Below, piece by piece: positions 1 through 9,381 of a DNA stretch of 64,000 nucleotides. The notes beneath the pieces were generated by a model. That model was not told the DNA's origin, made no database searches, and saw only the letters and a list, made by a program, of their open reading frames with translations. Each line of letters opens with the position of its first letter. Positions within the stretch are counted from its first letter, which is position 1. Source of the DNA: DASXKD01 sp963703605. GTDB taxonomy: Bacteria; Actinomycetota; Actinomycetes; Streptosporangiales; Streptosporangiaceae. The stretch covers positions 110,893 to 174,892 of the forward strand of contig CAVPFC010000042.1 of assembly GCA_963703605.1 (NCBI GenBank). The letters run 5' to 3'. The position numbers were made by a program, and so were the translations under genes.

Positions 1-2
1 CG

Positions 3-629
3 GCGGCCGGCCTGCCGTACCGGTTCACCGAGGCCAACGACTACCTCACCGGGGTGCCGGGAGCCAGCGACGCCTTCGCCTCGGCGCTGTGGGCACTCGA
101 TTACCTGCACTGGTGGGCGGCGCGCGGCGCGGCAGGCGTGAACTTCCACAACAAGCAGTGGCTCTACACCGACACGATCGTCCCGGACCCGGCCGCACCA
201 GGCCAGGGCTACGCGATCACCCCGAAGGGATACGGCATCAAGGCGTTCACGCTCGGCTCGGCGGGGCAGGTCAAGCCCATCCAGATCCAGAATCCGGGCG
301 GCGTCAACGTGACCGCCTACTGCATCGGCGGGGCGGGCGAGGACCACGTCACGATCATCAACAAGACCCACGGCGCGGGCGCAGCCGATGCCGCCGTCAC
401 GATCATCCCGCCCGGCCCGGGGGCTCAGAACGCGCAGGTCATGACGCTCACCAGCGGCGAGCCAGCGGACGCCACGGCGGCGACCGCCACCCTCGGCGGC
501 GCCACCATCACCGGGGACGCCCGATGGAACGGCACGTGGTACACCCTCCCCGCCGGCCCTGGTGCGGCGATCAGCCTGACCGTGCCGGCCACGACCGCCG
601 CCATCGTAAAGATCGAGACCGGCCGCTGA
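3..629 (+). CDS. GH79-type glycoside hydrolase, C-terminal part (5' end outside window)
   Basis: The reading frame is open from the left edge and ends in TGA at 627-629. The first residues include RFTEAND, followed by GVPGASDAFASALWALDYL and GVNFHNK, the pattern around the catalytic nucleophile glutamate and the following helix in GH79 beta-glucuronidase/heparanase-like enzymes. The remaining ~150 residues are rich in Val/Thr/Gly and match the all-beta C-terminal domain of that family. The missing N-terminus should hold the signal peptide and the acid/base. The protein is probably secreted and removes uronic acid or related sugars from polysaccharides, in keeping with the other glycosidases nearby. 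Family assignment is from motif memory, so the substrate is not fixed. Confidence 0.75.
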   Translation, partial: AAGLPYRFTEANDYLTGVPGASDAFASALWALDYLHWWAARGAAGVNFHNKQWLYTDTIVPDPAAPGQGYAITPKGYGIKAFTLGSAGQVKPIQIQNPGGVNVTAYCIGGAGEDHVTIINKTHGAGAADAAVTIIPPGPGAQNAQVMTLTSGEPADATAATATLGGATITGDARWNGTWYTLPAGPGAAISLTVPATTAAIVKIETGR

Positions 630-650
630 ACCGGCCGGGCGCGTCGCTGA

Positions 651-687
651 CCGCCGGGTCGGCCCGCCGGGCGGGCCGACCCGGCGG
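651..687. terminator. Bidirectional hairpin between convergent genes
   Basis: A perfect 18-bp inverted repeat (arms 651-668 and 670-687) with a single unpaired base lies between the stop of the GH79 gene and the stop of the convergent M28 peptidase gene. No U-tract follows, which is usual for actinomycete hairpin terminators. It can serve both strands. Confidence 0.75.
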
Positions 688-692
688 CGGGG

Positions 693-2138
693 CTACGTGG
701 TCACCGTCTGCGGGAAGCCGACCGGGCTGCGGTTGAAGTCCTGGTCCACGGCGCGCACGCCGAACTGCACGTTGTCCTTGGCGATGTTGAGCGTGACCGA
801 GGTGACGTTGCCGACCGGGATCGCCTGGGTCCAGTCCGGGTCAGTGGTCTCCCGCATCACCACCTCGTACCCGATCAGGTTGGTCTCGGGGTTGGCGTTC
901 CAGGTGAGCGGGGTGAGGTTGGTGCCGGCGAAGTTGACCGGCGGCGCCACGTGGATCTGCACGTTCTTCGGCGTGCTGGGCGAGGAGGCAAGCGACCACA
1001 GCGCGGCCGCGTTCACGCCGGCCACCCGGGCGACGTAGTCGAAGTCCACGTACTGGATCAGGTCGCCAAGCTGCACGCCGTTGACCACCTGGGTGTTCTG
1101 GTGCTCGTGGTTGAAGTTCTCCCGCGGCTCGGTGAACCTGGCCGCCGGGTAGCCCTGGCCCTGGAACGAAATGTGGTCGCTGCCCCGCAGGTACCGGTCG
1201 CGCCGCCAGATCAGGCGGATGTTCATATCGGTCAGGTCGAACGGTGCCACCTCGCTGACGAACCGGCCGAGCTGGCGGGCCACCCCGTCGTTCTCACCGC
1301 CGACCGACTGCATGAGCGAAATCTCGGCCGGGGTCACGTTGGTGGGGATGCCCTCGAGGAACATCCGCAGCGTGTGCGGGTCGGGCGGGGTGCCGTCGTG
1401 CGCATCGCCGGTGCCGACGATGTCGTTGCTGAACATGCCCTGGACGTCGTTGCCGGCCGCCGCCATCTGCTGGGCCATGAAGGTCGAGCCGTAGAGGCCC
1501 TCCTCCTCGCCGGCCACGGTGGCGAACACCACGGTGCCCGGGAACTGGTGGGTAGCGAACAACCGGGCCAGTTCGAGCACGAGCGCGACGCCGGAGCCGT
1601 CGTCGTCCGCGCCCGGTGCGTCGCTGGTGAAGTCCAGGATGTTGGTCACCCGGGAGTCCAGGTGCCCGGTGACCACGTAGAACCGCTCCGGGCTCGCGGT
1701 CCCCTGTAGCGTCGCGATGCAGTTGCTGATCGTGGTCGGCACCGGGATGTTGTTCGAGACCGGCTGCGTGAACGTCTGCTGCTGCACGGTCATGTTGCCG
1801 TTGGAGGTGGCGGCGATGGCCTGCATCTGCTGGATCACCCATGCGGTGGCCGCGCCTATGCCGCGCACCGGGTCGGTCTGGCTGGATGCGGTGTGCCTGG
1901 TGCCGAACTGGGTCAGCCGCAGGATCGTGGCCTGGATGCGGTTGGGGTCTATCTGCCCGATTAGTTCCCGCAGACCATCGTCGGGTCCGTGCCGATGCGG
2001 GATCGGCTTGGGCTTGCCGGTGGTCGCGGCGCTGGCCACGGTCGCCTGCCCGACCAGGGGCACGGTGATCGCGGTGACTGCCGAGCCGGCCAGGAACGTG
2101 CGGCGGCTGGGGCCTTTTGAGCCTAAGGTGTCGGTCAT
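693..2138 (-). CDS. Tat-exported M28 family zinc aminopeptidase
   Basis: Secreted metallo-aminopeptidase of about 481 residues. From the ATG at 2138 the protein opens with a twin-arginine signal (PSRRTFLAG, then a hydrophobic stretch ending ASAA). The M28 zinc site is visible: GHLDS near residue 158, GADDDGSG near 177 and GEEEGL near 210, the glutamate pair being catalytic base and ligand. The C-terminal ~95 residues look like a fibronectin-III-type beta domain (GYEVVMRE, FGVRAVD). A GTG at 2210 would add 24 residues before the Tat signal and is less likely. The gene converges on the GH79 gene and is probably monocistronic. It likely trims peptides outside the cell for nutrition. Confidence 0.9.
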   Translation of the reverse strand: MTDTLGSKGPSRRTFLAGSAVTAITVPLVGQATVASAATTGKPKPIPHRHGPDDGLRELIGQIDPNRIQATILRLTQFGTRHTASSQTDPVRGIGAATAWVIQQMQAIAATSNGNMTVQQQTFTQPVSNNIPVPTTISNCIATLQGTASPERFYVVTGHLDSRVTNILDFTSDAPGADDDGSGVALVLELARLFATHQFPGTVVFATVAGEEEGLYGSTFMAQQMAAAGNDVQGMFSNDIVGTGDAHDGTPPDPHTLRMFLEGIPTNVTPAEISLMQSVGGENDGVARQLGRFVSEVAPFDLTDMNIRLIWRRDRYLRGSDHISFQGQGYPAARFTEPRENFNHEHQNTQVVNGVQLGDLIQYVDFDYVARVAGVNAAALWSLASSPSTPKNVQIHVAPPVNFAGTNLTPLTWNANPETNLIGYEVVMRETTDPDWTQAIPVGNVTSVTLNIAKDNVQFGVRAVDQDFNRSPVGFPQTVTT

Positions 2139-2276
2139 ACCCCAGAACCAAGAACGGATCCGGTCAAAAGTCAAGCCATTGCGCGTATTGGCTTGATCTT
2201 CATTCGGCACGTGCGGCCGGCCGCTCCCGGGCCGCGCCGCGCCGCAGCGACAGGGGAGCCCGGCGACCAGACGGCC

Positions 2277-2762
2277 CTACCTGACCCGGTGCTCGCCGCG
2301 GTACCGGCTGATCCGCGCCGGGTTCGCGCGACCGGGCAGCGCGGGCCCGTGCCCGCTCAGCAGCGCCTCGATGGGCAGGGCCGCCTCGACCGGCGGCGGG
2401 GTGGGGGTCGGCTTCGCGCCGACCAGTTGCAGCAGCGCCTCCGCGGTGGCGATCAGCAGCACGATGATCGCAAGGGAAACGGCGATGATCGGCAGATGCC
2501 AGGGGCCGATGCCCGGCAGATGCCAGAAGCCCGGGCTGGCAACGGCGCCCCCGGGTGGGCGCGCCGGAACCGCCCGGGCGGGGCGCAGGGCGGTGACCGC
2601 CTCAACGATCACCTCCCAGGTGAGAACGATCGCCGCGGCCATGATCACCGCCAGCCGGAACAGCCGGGCGACCGCGGCGCGGGAGCCACGACCGCGGCGG
2701 GCCAGCGGCAGGCTGAGCGCGGAAAGCAGCACGAACAGCCCGGACAGTCCCAGGCCAGGCAC
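2277..2762 (-). CDS. Small membrane protein downstream of GT2
   Basis: Hypothetical protein of 161 residues. Three hydrophobic segments are visible, at about residues 5-22, 35-52 and 88-110, with a proline-rich linker between the second and third and a polar C-terminus. It starts with GTG only 13 bp after the glycosyltransferase stop, so the two are almost certainly cotranscribed. I do not recognise a family. The position suggests an accessory membrane subunit for polysaccharide synthesis or export, which is inference from operon position only. Confidence 0.6.
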   Translation of the reverse strand: MPGLGLSGLFVLLSALSLPLARRGRGSRAAVARLFRLAVIMAAAIVLTWEVIVEAVTALRPARAVPARPPGGAVASPGFWHLPGIGPWHLPIIAVSLAIIVLLIATAEALLQLVGAKPTPTPPPVEAALPIEALLSGHGPALPGRANPARISRYRGEHRVR

Positions 2763-2775
2763 GCCAGCAGTGATG

Positions 2776-3831
2776 TCAGTGTCCCTTCTCGTACGTGGCG
2801 AGCCGCCGCCCCCGCGTCTCGTCGATCACGGCCCGCAGCATGAACCAGCAGTTCACAAGCCGCAGGGCGAAATAGCAGGGCAGGCTGACGATGGCCCGCT
2901 TTGTCTCGGCCCGGTGCCAGGCACCCACCAGCACCGGAATGGCCACCACCGGGAAGTCGACCACGAAGCCAAGCGCGTACCAGGGGCTCACGAAGACCGT
3001 CAGCAGCGGCAGCACGATCAAGGTGGCCACGGGCGCGAACACGGCGTCGAACCCGGCGATGACCACGGTGGAGCGCAGATAGCGCAGGCCCAGAATGCCG
3101 CGCCAGTGCAGCTGGATGTTCTGGACGAAGCCGTGCGACCAGCGGCGCAACTGCTTGGCCAGGAACTCCCACGAGTGCGGCTCGATCGGGTAGCACAGCG
3201 CGGTGGGCATGAACCGCACCCGCCAGCCCCGCTCGTACAGCGACCAGGTCAGGTCCATGTCCTCGGCCAGGGTGCGCGACGACCAGCCGCCCAGCGCGCA
3301 CAGCACGCCGGTCCGGTAGGCCGAGAAGCACCCCGAGGAGATCAGCGGCTTGCCGAACGCGTCCTGGACCTGCTTGTGGAAGGTGAACGAGTACAGGTAC
3401 TCCACGTACCGGCCCCGCTCCCACACCGTGCCCACGTAGCGGGGCAGGACCAGGCCGCACGCGGCGGCCACCCCCGGATCGGCGAACGCGGAGGACAGTT
3501 CCTCGATCGCGTCGGGGGCCAGAATGGTGTCCGCGTCGATGGCCATCACGTAGCGGGTCGCCACCGAGCGCAACGCGAACGTCTGCGCGCCCGCCTTGGA
3601 ACCGGTGTTCGCCGGCGGGCGCAGCACCTCCACCCCCAGCGACGCGGCAACCTCCCCGGTGCCGTCGGTGGAACAGTCATCGACCACCACCACCCGGGCC
3701 GGCGGGCAGGTCTGGCCCACCAGCGACTTCACCGTGTCCGCCAGCGACTCGGCCTCGTTGTACGCCGGGATGATCACCGTAAGCTCATCGGCGAACCGGC
3801 CGCGAGCGGCCGCTTCCATGCCGCCGCCCAT
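2776..3831 (-). CDS. Processive family 2 glycosyltransferase, membrane-bound
   Basis: GT2 enzyme of 351 residues in the poly-N-acetylglucosamine/hyaluronan/cellulose-synthase-like group. Visible motifs are VIIPAYNEAES at the nucleotide-binding start, VVDDCSTDGT, IDADT (the DxD metal site), LAEDMDLT (the catalytic ED) and QLRRW (the processivity QxxRW motif). Two to three hydrophobic segments occupy the last ~100 residues, so it is a membrane protein using a UDP-sugar in the cytoplasm. ATG 3831 was chosen because GGGAGAGG lies about 8 bases upstream; an upstream in-frame extension exists but looks non-coding. The following small membrane gene is in the same operon. The product could be an exopolysaccharide; substrate unknown. 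Confidence 0.88.
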   Translation of the reverse strand: MGGGMEAAARGRFADELTVIIPAYNEAESLADTVKSLVGQTCPPARVVVVDDCSTDGTGEVAASLGVEVLRPPANTGSKAGAQTFALRSVATRYVMAIDADTILAPDAIEELSSAFADPGVAAACGLVLPRYVGTVWERGRYVEYLYSFTFHKQVQDAFGKPLISSGCFSAYRTGVLCALGGWSSRTLAEDMDLTWSLYERGWRVRFMPTALCYPIEPHSWEFLAKQLRRWSHGFVQNIQLHWRGILGLRYLRSTVVIAGFDAVFAPVATLIVLPLLTVFVSPWYALGFVVDFPVVAIPVLVGAWHRAETKRAIVSLPCYFALRLVNCWFMLRAVIDETRGRRLATYEKGH

Positions 3832-3963
3832 GCGGCATCCTCTCCCGGGCACGTTCCCCCCATTTCCTGCCAACTCCAGACACGGGAAGACCGTTGGCGG
3901 GACGGATTCCGTTACCGGACCCGGCTCCACAGATCCCGTCGCAGCCAGGCACGAACTGACCTC

Positions 3964-3992
3964 TTGACAGGTTTGTTTGGAAAGATTACGAA
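3964..3992 (+). promoter_or_regulatory. Sigma-70-type promoter for the GH2/GH18 genes
   Basis: TTGACA at 3964-3969 and TACGAA at 3987-3992 are separated by 17 bp, in an A/T-rich patch about 70 bp upstream of the GH2 start at 4061. A perfect -35 hexamer is uncommon in such GC-rich DNA, so this is a good candidate. Confidence 0.6.
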
Positions 3993-4060
3993 CTAACTAA
4001 ACGTTCAAGCGGGGGCGCTCGGCGTTCGCGGCAACTGCCGCAGGACAGGAGTGGCCAGCC

Positions 4061-7035
4061 ATGAGACGAACCATGCGCCCCCGTTTCGCCCGCTGGTCCG
4101 CGGCCATCGTGTCGGCCGCGGCCCTGACCTGGGTGGTGTCCAGCGCACAGGGTGCGCCGGCCGCCACCGCACCGCTCACCCGGGGACCCGCCACCGCGCA
4201 CCAGGCCGCGGCGCACGCAGCCGTCAGCTTGGCCGCGCCGGCGGGCACCGGGGCCAGCGACGTCACCAACCTGGGCAGCGGCGGCTGGGAGGTGCAGAGC
4301 AGCGCCGTCGCCACGCAGACCGGTGCGCAGATCTCCACGCCGGGCTTCAACACCAGCACCTGGCTGCCGGTCACCAACGACGACGCCGGCGCGCCGGGCA
4401 CCGAGATCGAGGCCCTGGCGCAGAACGGCAAGTGCCCCGACGACACCGCGCTGCAACCGGTGACGCAGTCGACCGACGGCACGAACAGCGTCTTTTACTC
4501 CACCAACATGCAACTGTGCTACGGGTCCCTGAGCAGCATCGGCGCCGACACCGACGCCCTGTTCGACGTGCCCTGGTGGTGGCGGACCGACTTCACCCCG
4601 AACCTGGCGTCCGGCCAGGTCGCCACCCTGATCGTCAACGGCGTCATCGGGTCGGCGAATGTGTGGGTGAACGGCACCGAGGTGGCCACGTCGAGCACGG
4701 TCACGGGCGACTACACCAAGTTCAGCTTCAACATCACCAACCTGGTCACCTCCGGCACGAACTCGGTCGCGATCGAGATCAACCCGAACGACCCGCTGAC
4801 CATGTTCACGCTTGACGACGTGGACTGGAACCAGATACCGCCGGACAACAACACCGGCATCCAGTTCCCGGTCCAGCTTGCTGTCGACGGCGCGCTGTCC
4901 GACGGCAACGCGCACGTCGTGGAGAGCAACGCCGCGGATCTGAGCACCTCGGCACTGACCGTAAAGAGCGATATTTCCAATAACACGACGTCGTCGCAGA
5001 CCGGCACGGTGACCGCCACGATCACACCTCCGGGCGGCGGCACACCGATCACGGTTACGCAGAACGTGACGGTCCCGGCCAGCACGACCCAGACCGTCAC
5101 CTTCACGCCCAGCGCGTACCCGTCGCTGACGATCACCAGCCCGCAGGTCTGGTGGCCGTACCAGATGGGCGGCCAGCCGCTGTACACCCTGTCCACGTCG
5201 GTGTCGCAGGGCACCACCGGCTCGACTCCACCAGCGAGACGTTCGGCATCCGCAACGTCACCTCCTCGCTGGTCGGCGCCAACTCCGGGGAGCCCTCGGG
5301 CGCACGCGCATTCAAGATCAACGGCGTGCCGTTCGTCGTCCGGGGCGGTGGCTGGAGCCCGAACATCTTCCTGCACTACTCGGCCGCCGACACCGCCAAG
5401 CAGATCGCGCTGATGAAGAACCTGGGCCTGAACACCATCCGGCTGGAAGGCCACCTGATGCCGCAGGACTGGTACAACCAGATGGACGCGGCCGGCATCC
5501 TGATCAACGCGGGCTTCCAGTGCTGCGACGCCTGGGAGCTGCAGTCCAGCGGGCTGACCAGCACGGCCGACTACGCGATCATGACCAACTCCGCGGTGGC
5601 GATCGCGCAGAACCTGCGCAACCACCCGAGCGTGTTCAGCTTCCAGTGGAGCGACGAGCCGCCGCTGGCCACGCAGGAGACCGACACCCTGAACGCGTTC
5701 AGCCAGCAGGACTTCACCGATCCGGTGATCTCCTCGGCCGAGTACAAGAGCAGCCCCACGCTCGGCATTTCCGGTGAGAAGGAAGGCCCGTACGACTGGG
5801 TGCCGCCGAACTACTGGTACGACACCACGCACTTCGACAGCCGGGACTCCACCCAGACCAACGCGGGCGGCTCGTGGGGCTACGACAGCGAGCAGAGCGC
5901 CGGGGACACCATCCCGACCATGGACTCGCTGAACCGGTTCATGTCGTCCAGCGACCTGTCGAACCTGTGGCAGAGCTCCACGTTCAACCAGTACCACGCC
6001 AACTACGAGCCGACGTGCAACACCAACTACAACTTCGGCACGCTCTGCCATTTCGACGCGGCGCTGGACGCCCGGTACGGCACGCCGACCAGCCTCGCGC
6101 GGTACGTCGAGGAGGCACAGGCGCAGAACTACGAGAACACCCGGGCGCAGTACGAGGCGTTCATCGACCACGCGAACAACACCCCGATGCCGTCGACCGG
6201 GACGATCTACTGGCAGATGAACAAGGGCTGGCCGAGCCTGCTGTGGTACCTGTGGAACTACGACGGCGACCAGGCGGGCAGCTACTTCGGCGCGCAGGAG
6301 GCCAACCGGCACGCTGCACGCGCTGTACGCGCTCGACAACGGCACCGTCACCCTGGACAACCTGTCCAACACGCGCCCAGTCCGGGCTGTCGGTCGAGTC
6401 GAAGGTCTACAACCTCGCCGGGACCGTCACTCGACGACCAGACCGCGAGCAACATCACGCTGAGCGGCCAGCAGGTCCGGACCAACGTGCTCACCCCGAA
6501 GGTGCCGACGACCCCGGCCGGTACAACGTATTTCGTCGAGCTGCAGCTCAAGCAGAACGGGACGCTGGTGGACCGCAACGTCTACTGGCTGTCCACGACG
6601 CAGGACGTCGACGAACTGGAAGAAGGGCCTCGACAAGCCGGTCGGCGTGATCTCCACCTACGCGAACCTCACCGGCCTGGCGTCGCTGCCGGCAGTCCAG
6701 CCATCTCGGCCACCGCGACGCACGACGCAGCAGGCCGGCCCGGACGGCGCCGACCTGGCCACCACCGTCACGATCACCAACACCTCATCGGCCACGGTCG
6801 CGTTCCTGCTCCGGGCCGACGTCCGGCGGGGTACCGCCAGCGGCGGGCTGCTGTCCGGCGACAACGAACTCCAGTCCTCGATCTGGCAGAACAACGACAT
6901 CACGCTGTTCCCCGGCGAGTCGCAGACGCTGACGGTCACCTACGACTCGTCCGACCTGCGGCGCCAACACGCCGGTCATCACGGTGTCCGGCTGGAACGT
7001 CGCCGCAGGTCAACATCCCGGCACCGGTGCCGTAA
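4061..7035 (+). pseudogene. GH2 exo-beta-D-glucosaminidase (CsxA-like), multiply frameshifted
   Basis: Secreted GH2 protein of ~990 residues if repaired, close to the ~1000 expected for exo-beta-D-glucosaminidases that release glucosamine from chitosan. ATG 4061 has AGGAG upstream and is followed by an export signal. The jelly-roll, Ig-like and barrel regions follow in order. GGSWGYDSEQSAG carries the presumed nucleophile Glu, and SDEPP earlier the presumed acid/base Asp. Frame changes are needed near 5221, 6310, 6377, 6429, 6616, 6700, 6730, 6960 and 7004, and recognisable protein resumes each time. Eight of the nine lie in the last 0.75 kb, in the C-terminal beta domains. As written, the protein would be truncated near residue 450. 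Whether this is decay or assembly error cannot be told from the sequence. GH18 follows in the same orientation. Confidence 0.8.
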
Positions 7036-7149
7036 GGACGGTCAGTGCGGCGCCCTGCCCCCGCGGCGCCGCACTGATCACCGGGACCCGCGCCGGGCCC
7101 CGCCGCCCGGCCGGCCCGCATCTGCCCGATGATCATGAAGGGAGACACC

Positions 7150-8190
7150 GTGCTAAACCGACGCCGCCTCGCCCTGGGCCTGGCCATCACCACCGCCCTG
7201 CTCGTGCCCGTCGCCGGGTCCGTGACCCCGGCCTCCGCCTACACGGCGCTGCCCGCGCACGTCTACGCCCCCTATTACGAGACCTACCTGGCCCCGAACA
7301 CGCCGAGCATCACCGCGACCGCCCAGGCGTCCGGCGCCAAGTACTTCACGCTGGCGTTCCTCCAGTCCACCGGGAAGGGCTCCTGCTCCCTGGACTGGAA
7401 CGGCAACTCGTCCCAGCCGCTGAACTACTACGCATCCGACATCGCCTCGCTCCGCGCGATGGGCGGCGACGTGATCCCGTCGTTCGGCGGGTACAGCGCC
7501 GACCACGGCGGTACCGAGATCGCCGACTCGTGCACGAACGTGCAGTCGATCGCGGCCGACTACGAACAGGTGATCACCACGCTCGGGGTCACCAGGCTCG
7601 ACATGGACGTCGAGTCCAGTTCGCTGAACAACACCGCCGGGATCACCCGCCGCAACCAGGCGATCGCGCTGACCGAGCAGTGGGCCGCGGCCAACGGCAT
7701 CCCGCTGCAGATCCAGTACACGATCCCGGTCGAGCAGTACGGGCTCGACCCGAACGGCGAGGCCGTGCTGCAGAACGCCGTGACCGAAGGCGCCACGGTG
7801 AGCTCGGTCAACATCATGGTCTTCGACTACTACATCGCCAAAGAGGGCGTGGTGGAGATGGGCACGGCGGCGGAAAACGCGGCCACGAACACCCACACGC
7901 AGCTGCAATCCATTTTCCCAGGCCTGACGTCGGCGCAGCTCTGGAACATGGAGGGCATGACGATGCTGCCCGGTATCGACGACCTGCGGAAGAAGACGGA
8001 GGTCACGTACGAGCCCGACGCGACGACGATGCTCGGCTTCGCCCAGGCCAACAACATGAACTTCCTGTCCATCTGGGCCATCCAGCGCGACAACGGCGGC
8101 TGCCCGGGCACGGTCGACAGCAATACATGTTCCGGCATTACGCAGAACACGTGGGACTTCAGCCACATTCTCGAACCGTTCACGGGCTGA
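7150..8190 (+). CDS. Secreted GH18 chitinase
   Basis: GH18 protein of about 346 residues. It has a clear Sec signal (NRRRLALGLAITTALLVP...ASA). YAPYYETYL, FTLAFLQS and PSFGGYS are typical beta strands of the barrel. LDMDVES gives the DxxDxDxE catalytic motif with the acid Glu, and VNIMVFDYY and SIWAIQRD fit later strands. The GTG at 7150 is chosen because GGGAG sits 5-6 bases upstream; an ATG at 7129 would place this RBS inside the coding region. There is no chitin-binding module, so it is a single-domain enzyme. It follows the glucosaminidase in the same orientation, suggesting joint chitin/chitosan degradation. Confidence 0.9.
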   Translation: MLNRRRLALGLAITTALLVPVAGSVTPASAYTALPAHVYAPYYETYLAPNTPSITATAQASGAKYFTLAFLQSTGKGSCSLDWNGNSSQPLNYYASDIASLRAMGGDVIPSFGGYSADHGGTEIADSCTNVQSIAADYEQVITTLGVTRLDMDVESSSLNNTAGITRRNQAIALTEQWAAANGIPLQIQYTIPVEQYGLDPNGEAVLQNAVTEGATVSSVNIMVFDYYIAKEGVVEMGTAAENAATNTHTQLQSIFPGLTSAQLWNMEGMTMLPGIDDLRKKTEVTYEPDATTMLGFAQANNMNFLSIWAIQRDNGGCPGTVDSNTCSGITQNTWDFSHILEPFTG

Positions 8191-8232
8191 GGTAAAAGCG
8201 CCGGACGCAGTCCAGCGTCACGCCCGCCGGCG

Positions 8233-8250
8233 GGCCGGCCGCGGCCGGCC
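8233..8250. terminator. GC-rich palindrome after the chitinase gene
   Basis: A perfect 18-bp palindrome (GGCCGGCCG and its complement) lies about 45 bp after the GH18 stop, within a longer run of C/G inverted repeats from 8221 to 8275. Probable factor-independent terminator, though it could also be random GC-rich symmetry. Confidence 0.4.
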
Positions 8251-8315
8251 TGCCGCGGCGGGCCGGCCCCGCCGTGCCGGGCCACCGCGGGTGCGACTCG
8301 GCTAGCCTCGGACAC

Positions 8316-9284
8316 GTGGCGGCGGCTGACGGCGATCGGGTGACGGCCGTCGCGCAGACCTACCGGTCGTTCGCCCGGCAGGAGGCGCGGGGTCGGTCGG
8401 CGGCCTACGAATCGCTGGCCGAGGCGGCCGCCGGCGATCCCGTGGTCACCGGGTTCGTCGCGGCGCTGCCGCCGGGCAAGCACCAGCCGAACCTGCTCTT
8501 CGCCGCGGCCCGCTACCTGCTCGGTGCGCTGCCCGGCATCGACGGCCTGCGCGAGCTGGTCACCCGGTCCCGGGCGGAGCTGACCGAGGTGATGCTGACC
8601 CGGCGCACCCAGACCAACGAGCCCGCGCGCTGCGCGGCCCTGCTGCCCGCGCTGGCCCAGCTGCCGCCGCCGCTGGCGCTGATCGACGCCGGGGCCAGCG
8701 CCGGGCTCACGTTGCTGTTCGACCGCTACTCCTACGACTATGCCGGGCACCGGCTGGCCGGCCGCGACCCGGCCGCCCCGACGCTGCGGTGCGAGCCCCG
8801 GGGGCCGGTGCCGCTCCCGCCGCGGATCCCGGCGATCGCCTGGCGGGCCGGGCTCGACCTCAACCCCCTGGATGTCACCAGCGACGACGACGTCCGCTGG
8901 CTGTCCTGCCTGGTCTGGCCGGGGGAAGGGGACCGCGGCAGACGGCTCGCGGCCGCGATCGCCTCGGCCCGCCGGGACCCGCCCGCGGTGTACCGCGGTG
9001 ACCTGCTCACCGAGCTGCCGGGCCTGGCAGCTCAGGCACCGGCGGACGCCACCCTGGTCGTCTACGACACCTCGGTCCTCTACCAGGTCAGCCCCGGGGA
9101 GCAGCGGCGGTTCGCAAGCACCGTGTCCCGGCTCGGTGCCGTCTGGCTCTCCAGCGAGGCCCCCGGGGTCGTGCCCGGAACGGCCGTGGACGCCGTCGAC
9201 GACCAGATGTGCGTCGTGGCCCGCGACGGTCACCCGATCGCCCTGACCGACAGCCACGGAACCTGGCTGGAGTGGCTGCCCTGA
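8316..9284 (+). CDS. DUF2332 family protein
   Basis: Cytoplasmic protein of about 322 residues that I recognise as DUF2332 from its layout: an N-terminal helical part with SFARQEARGRS, then QPNLLFAAARYLL, a central LIDAGASAGLTLLFDRY, and late strands such as LVVYDTSVLYQ. The central segment resembles a nucleotide or SAM-binding Rossmann loop, but no activity is established for the family. The start is uncertain: GTG 8316 sits just after a CTAGCCT that could act as a -10 for a leaderless transcript; GTG 8274 is also in frame. It is followed on the same strand by the DUF885 gene. Confidence 0.75.
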   Translation: MAAADGDRVTAVAQTYRSFARQEARGRSAAYESLAEAAAGDPVVTGFVAALPPGKHQPNLLFAAARYLLGALPGIDGLRELVTRSRAELTEVMLTRRTQTNEPARCAALLPALAQLPPPLALIDAGASAGLTLLFDRYSYDYAGHRLAGRDPAAPTLRCEPRGPVPLPPRIPAIAWRAGLDLNPLDVTSDDDVRWLSCLVWPGEGDRGRRLAAAIASARRDPPAVYRGDLLTELPGLAAQAPADATLVVYDTSVLYQVSPGEQRRFASTVSRLGAVWLSSEAPGVVPGTAVDAVDDQMCVVARDGHPIALTDSHGTWLEWLP

Positions 9285-9381
9285 CGGCCCCCTTGGCCGC
9301 GCCCGGGCCGCTGCACCGTAAGCTTCGGCAAGCAGAACCCGAAGCTCAGCAGGAAAAACGTCATCGATCACAGAAGGCCGC

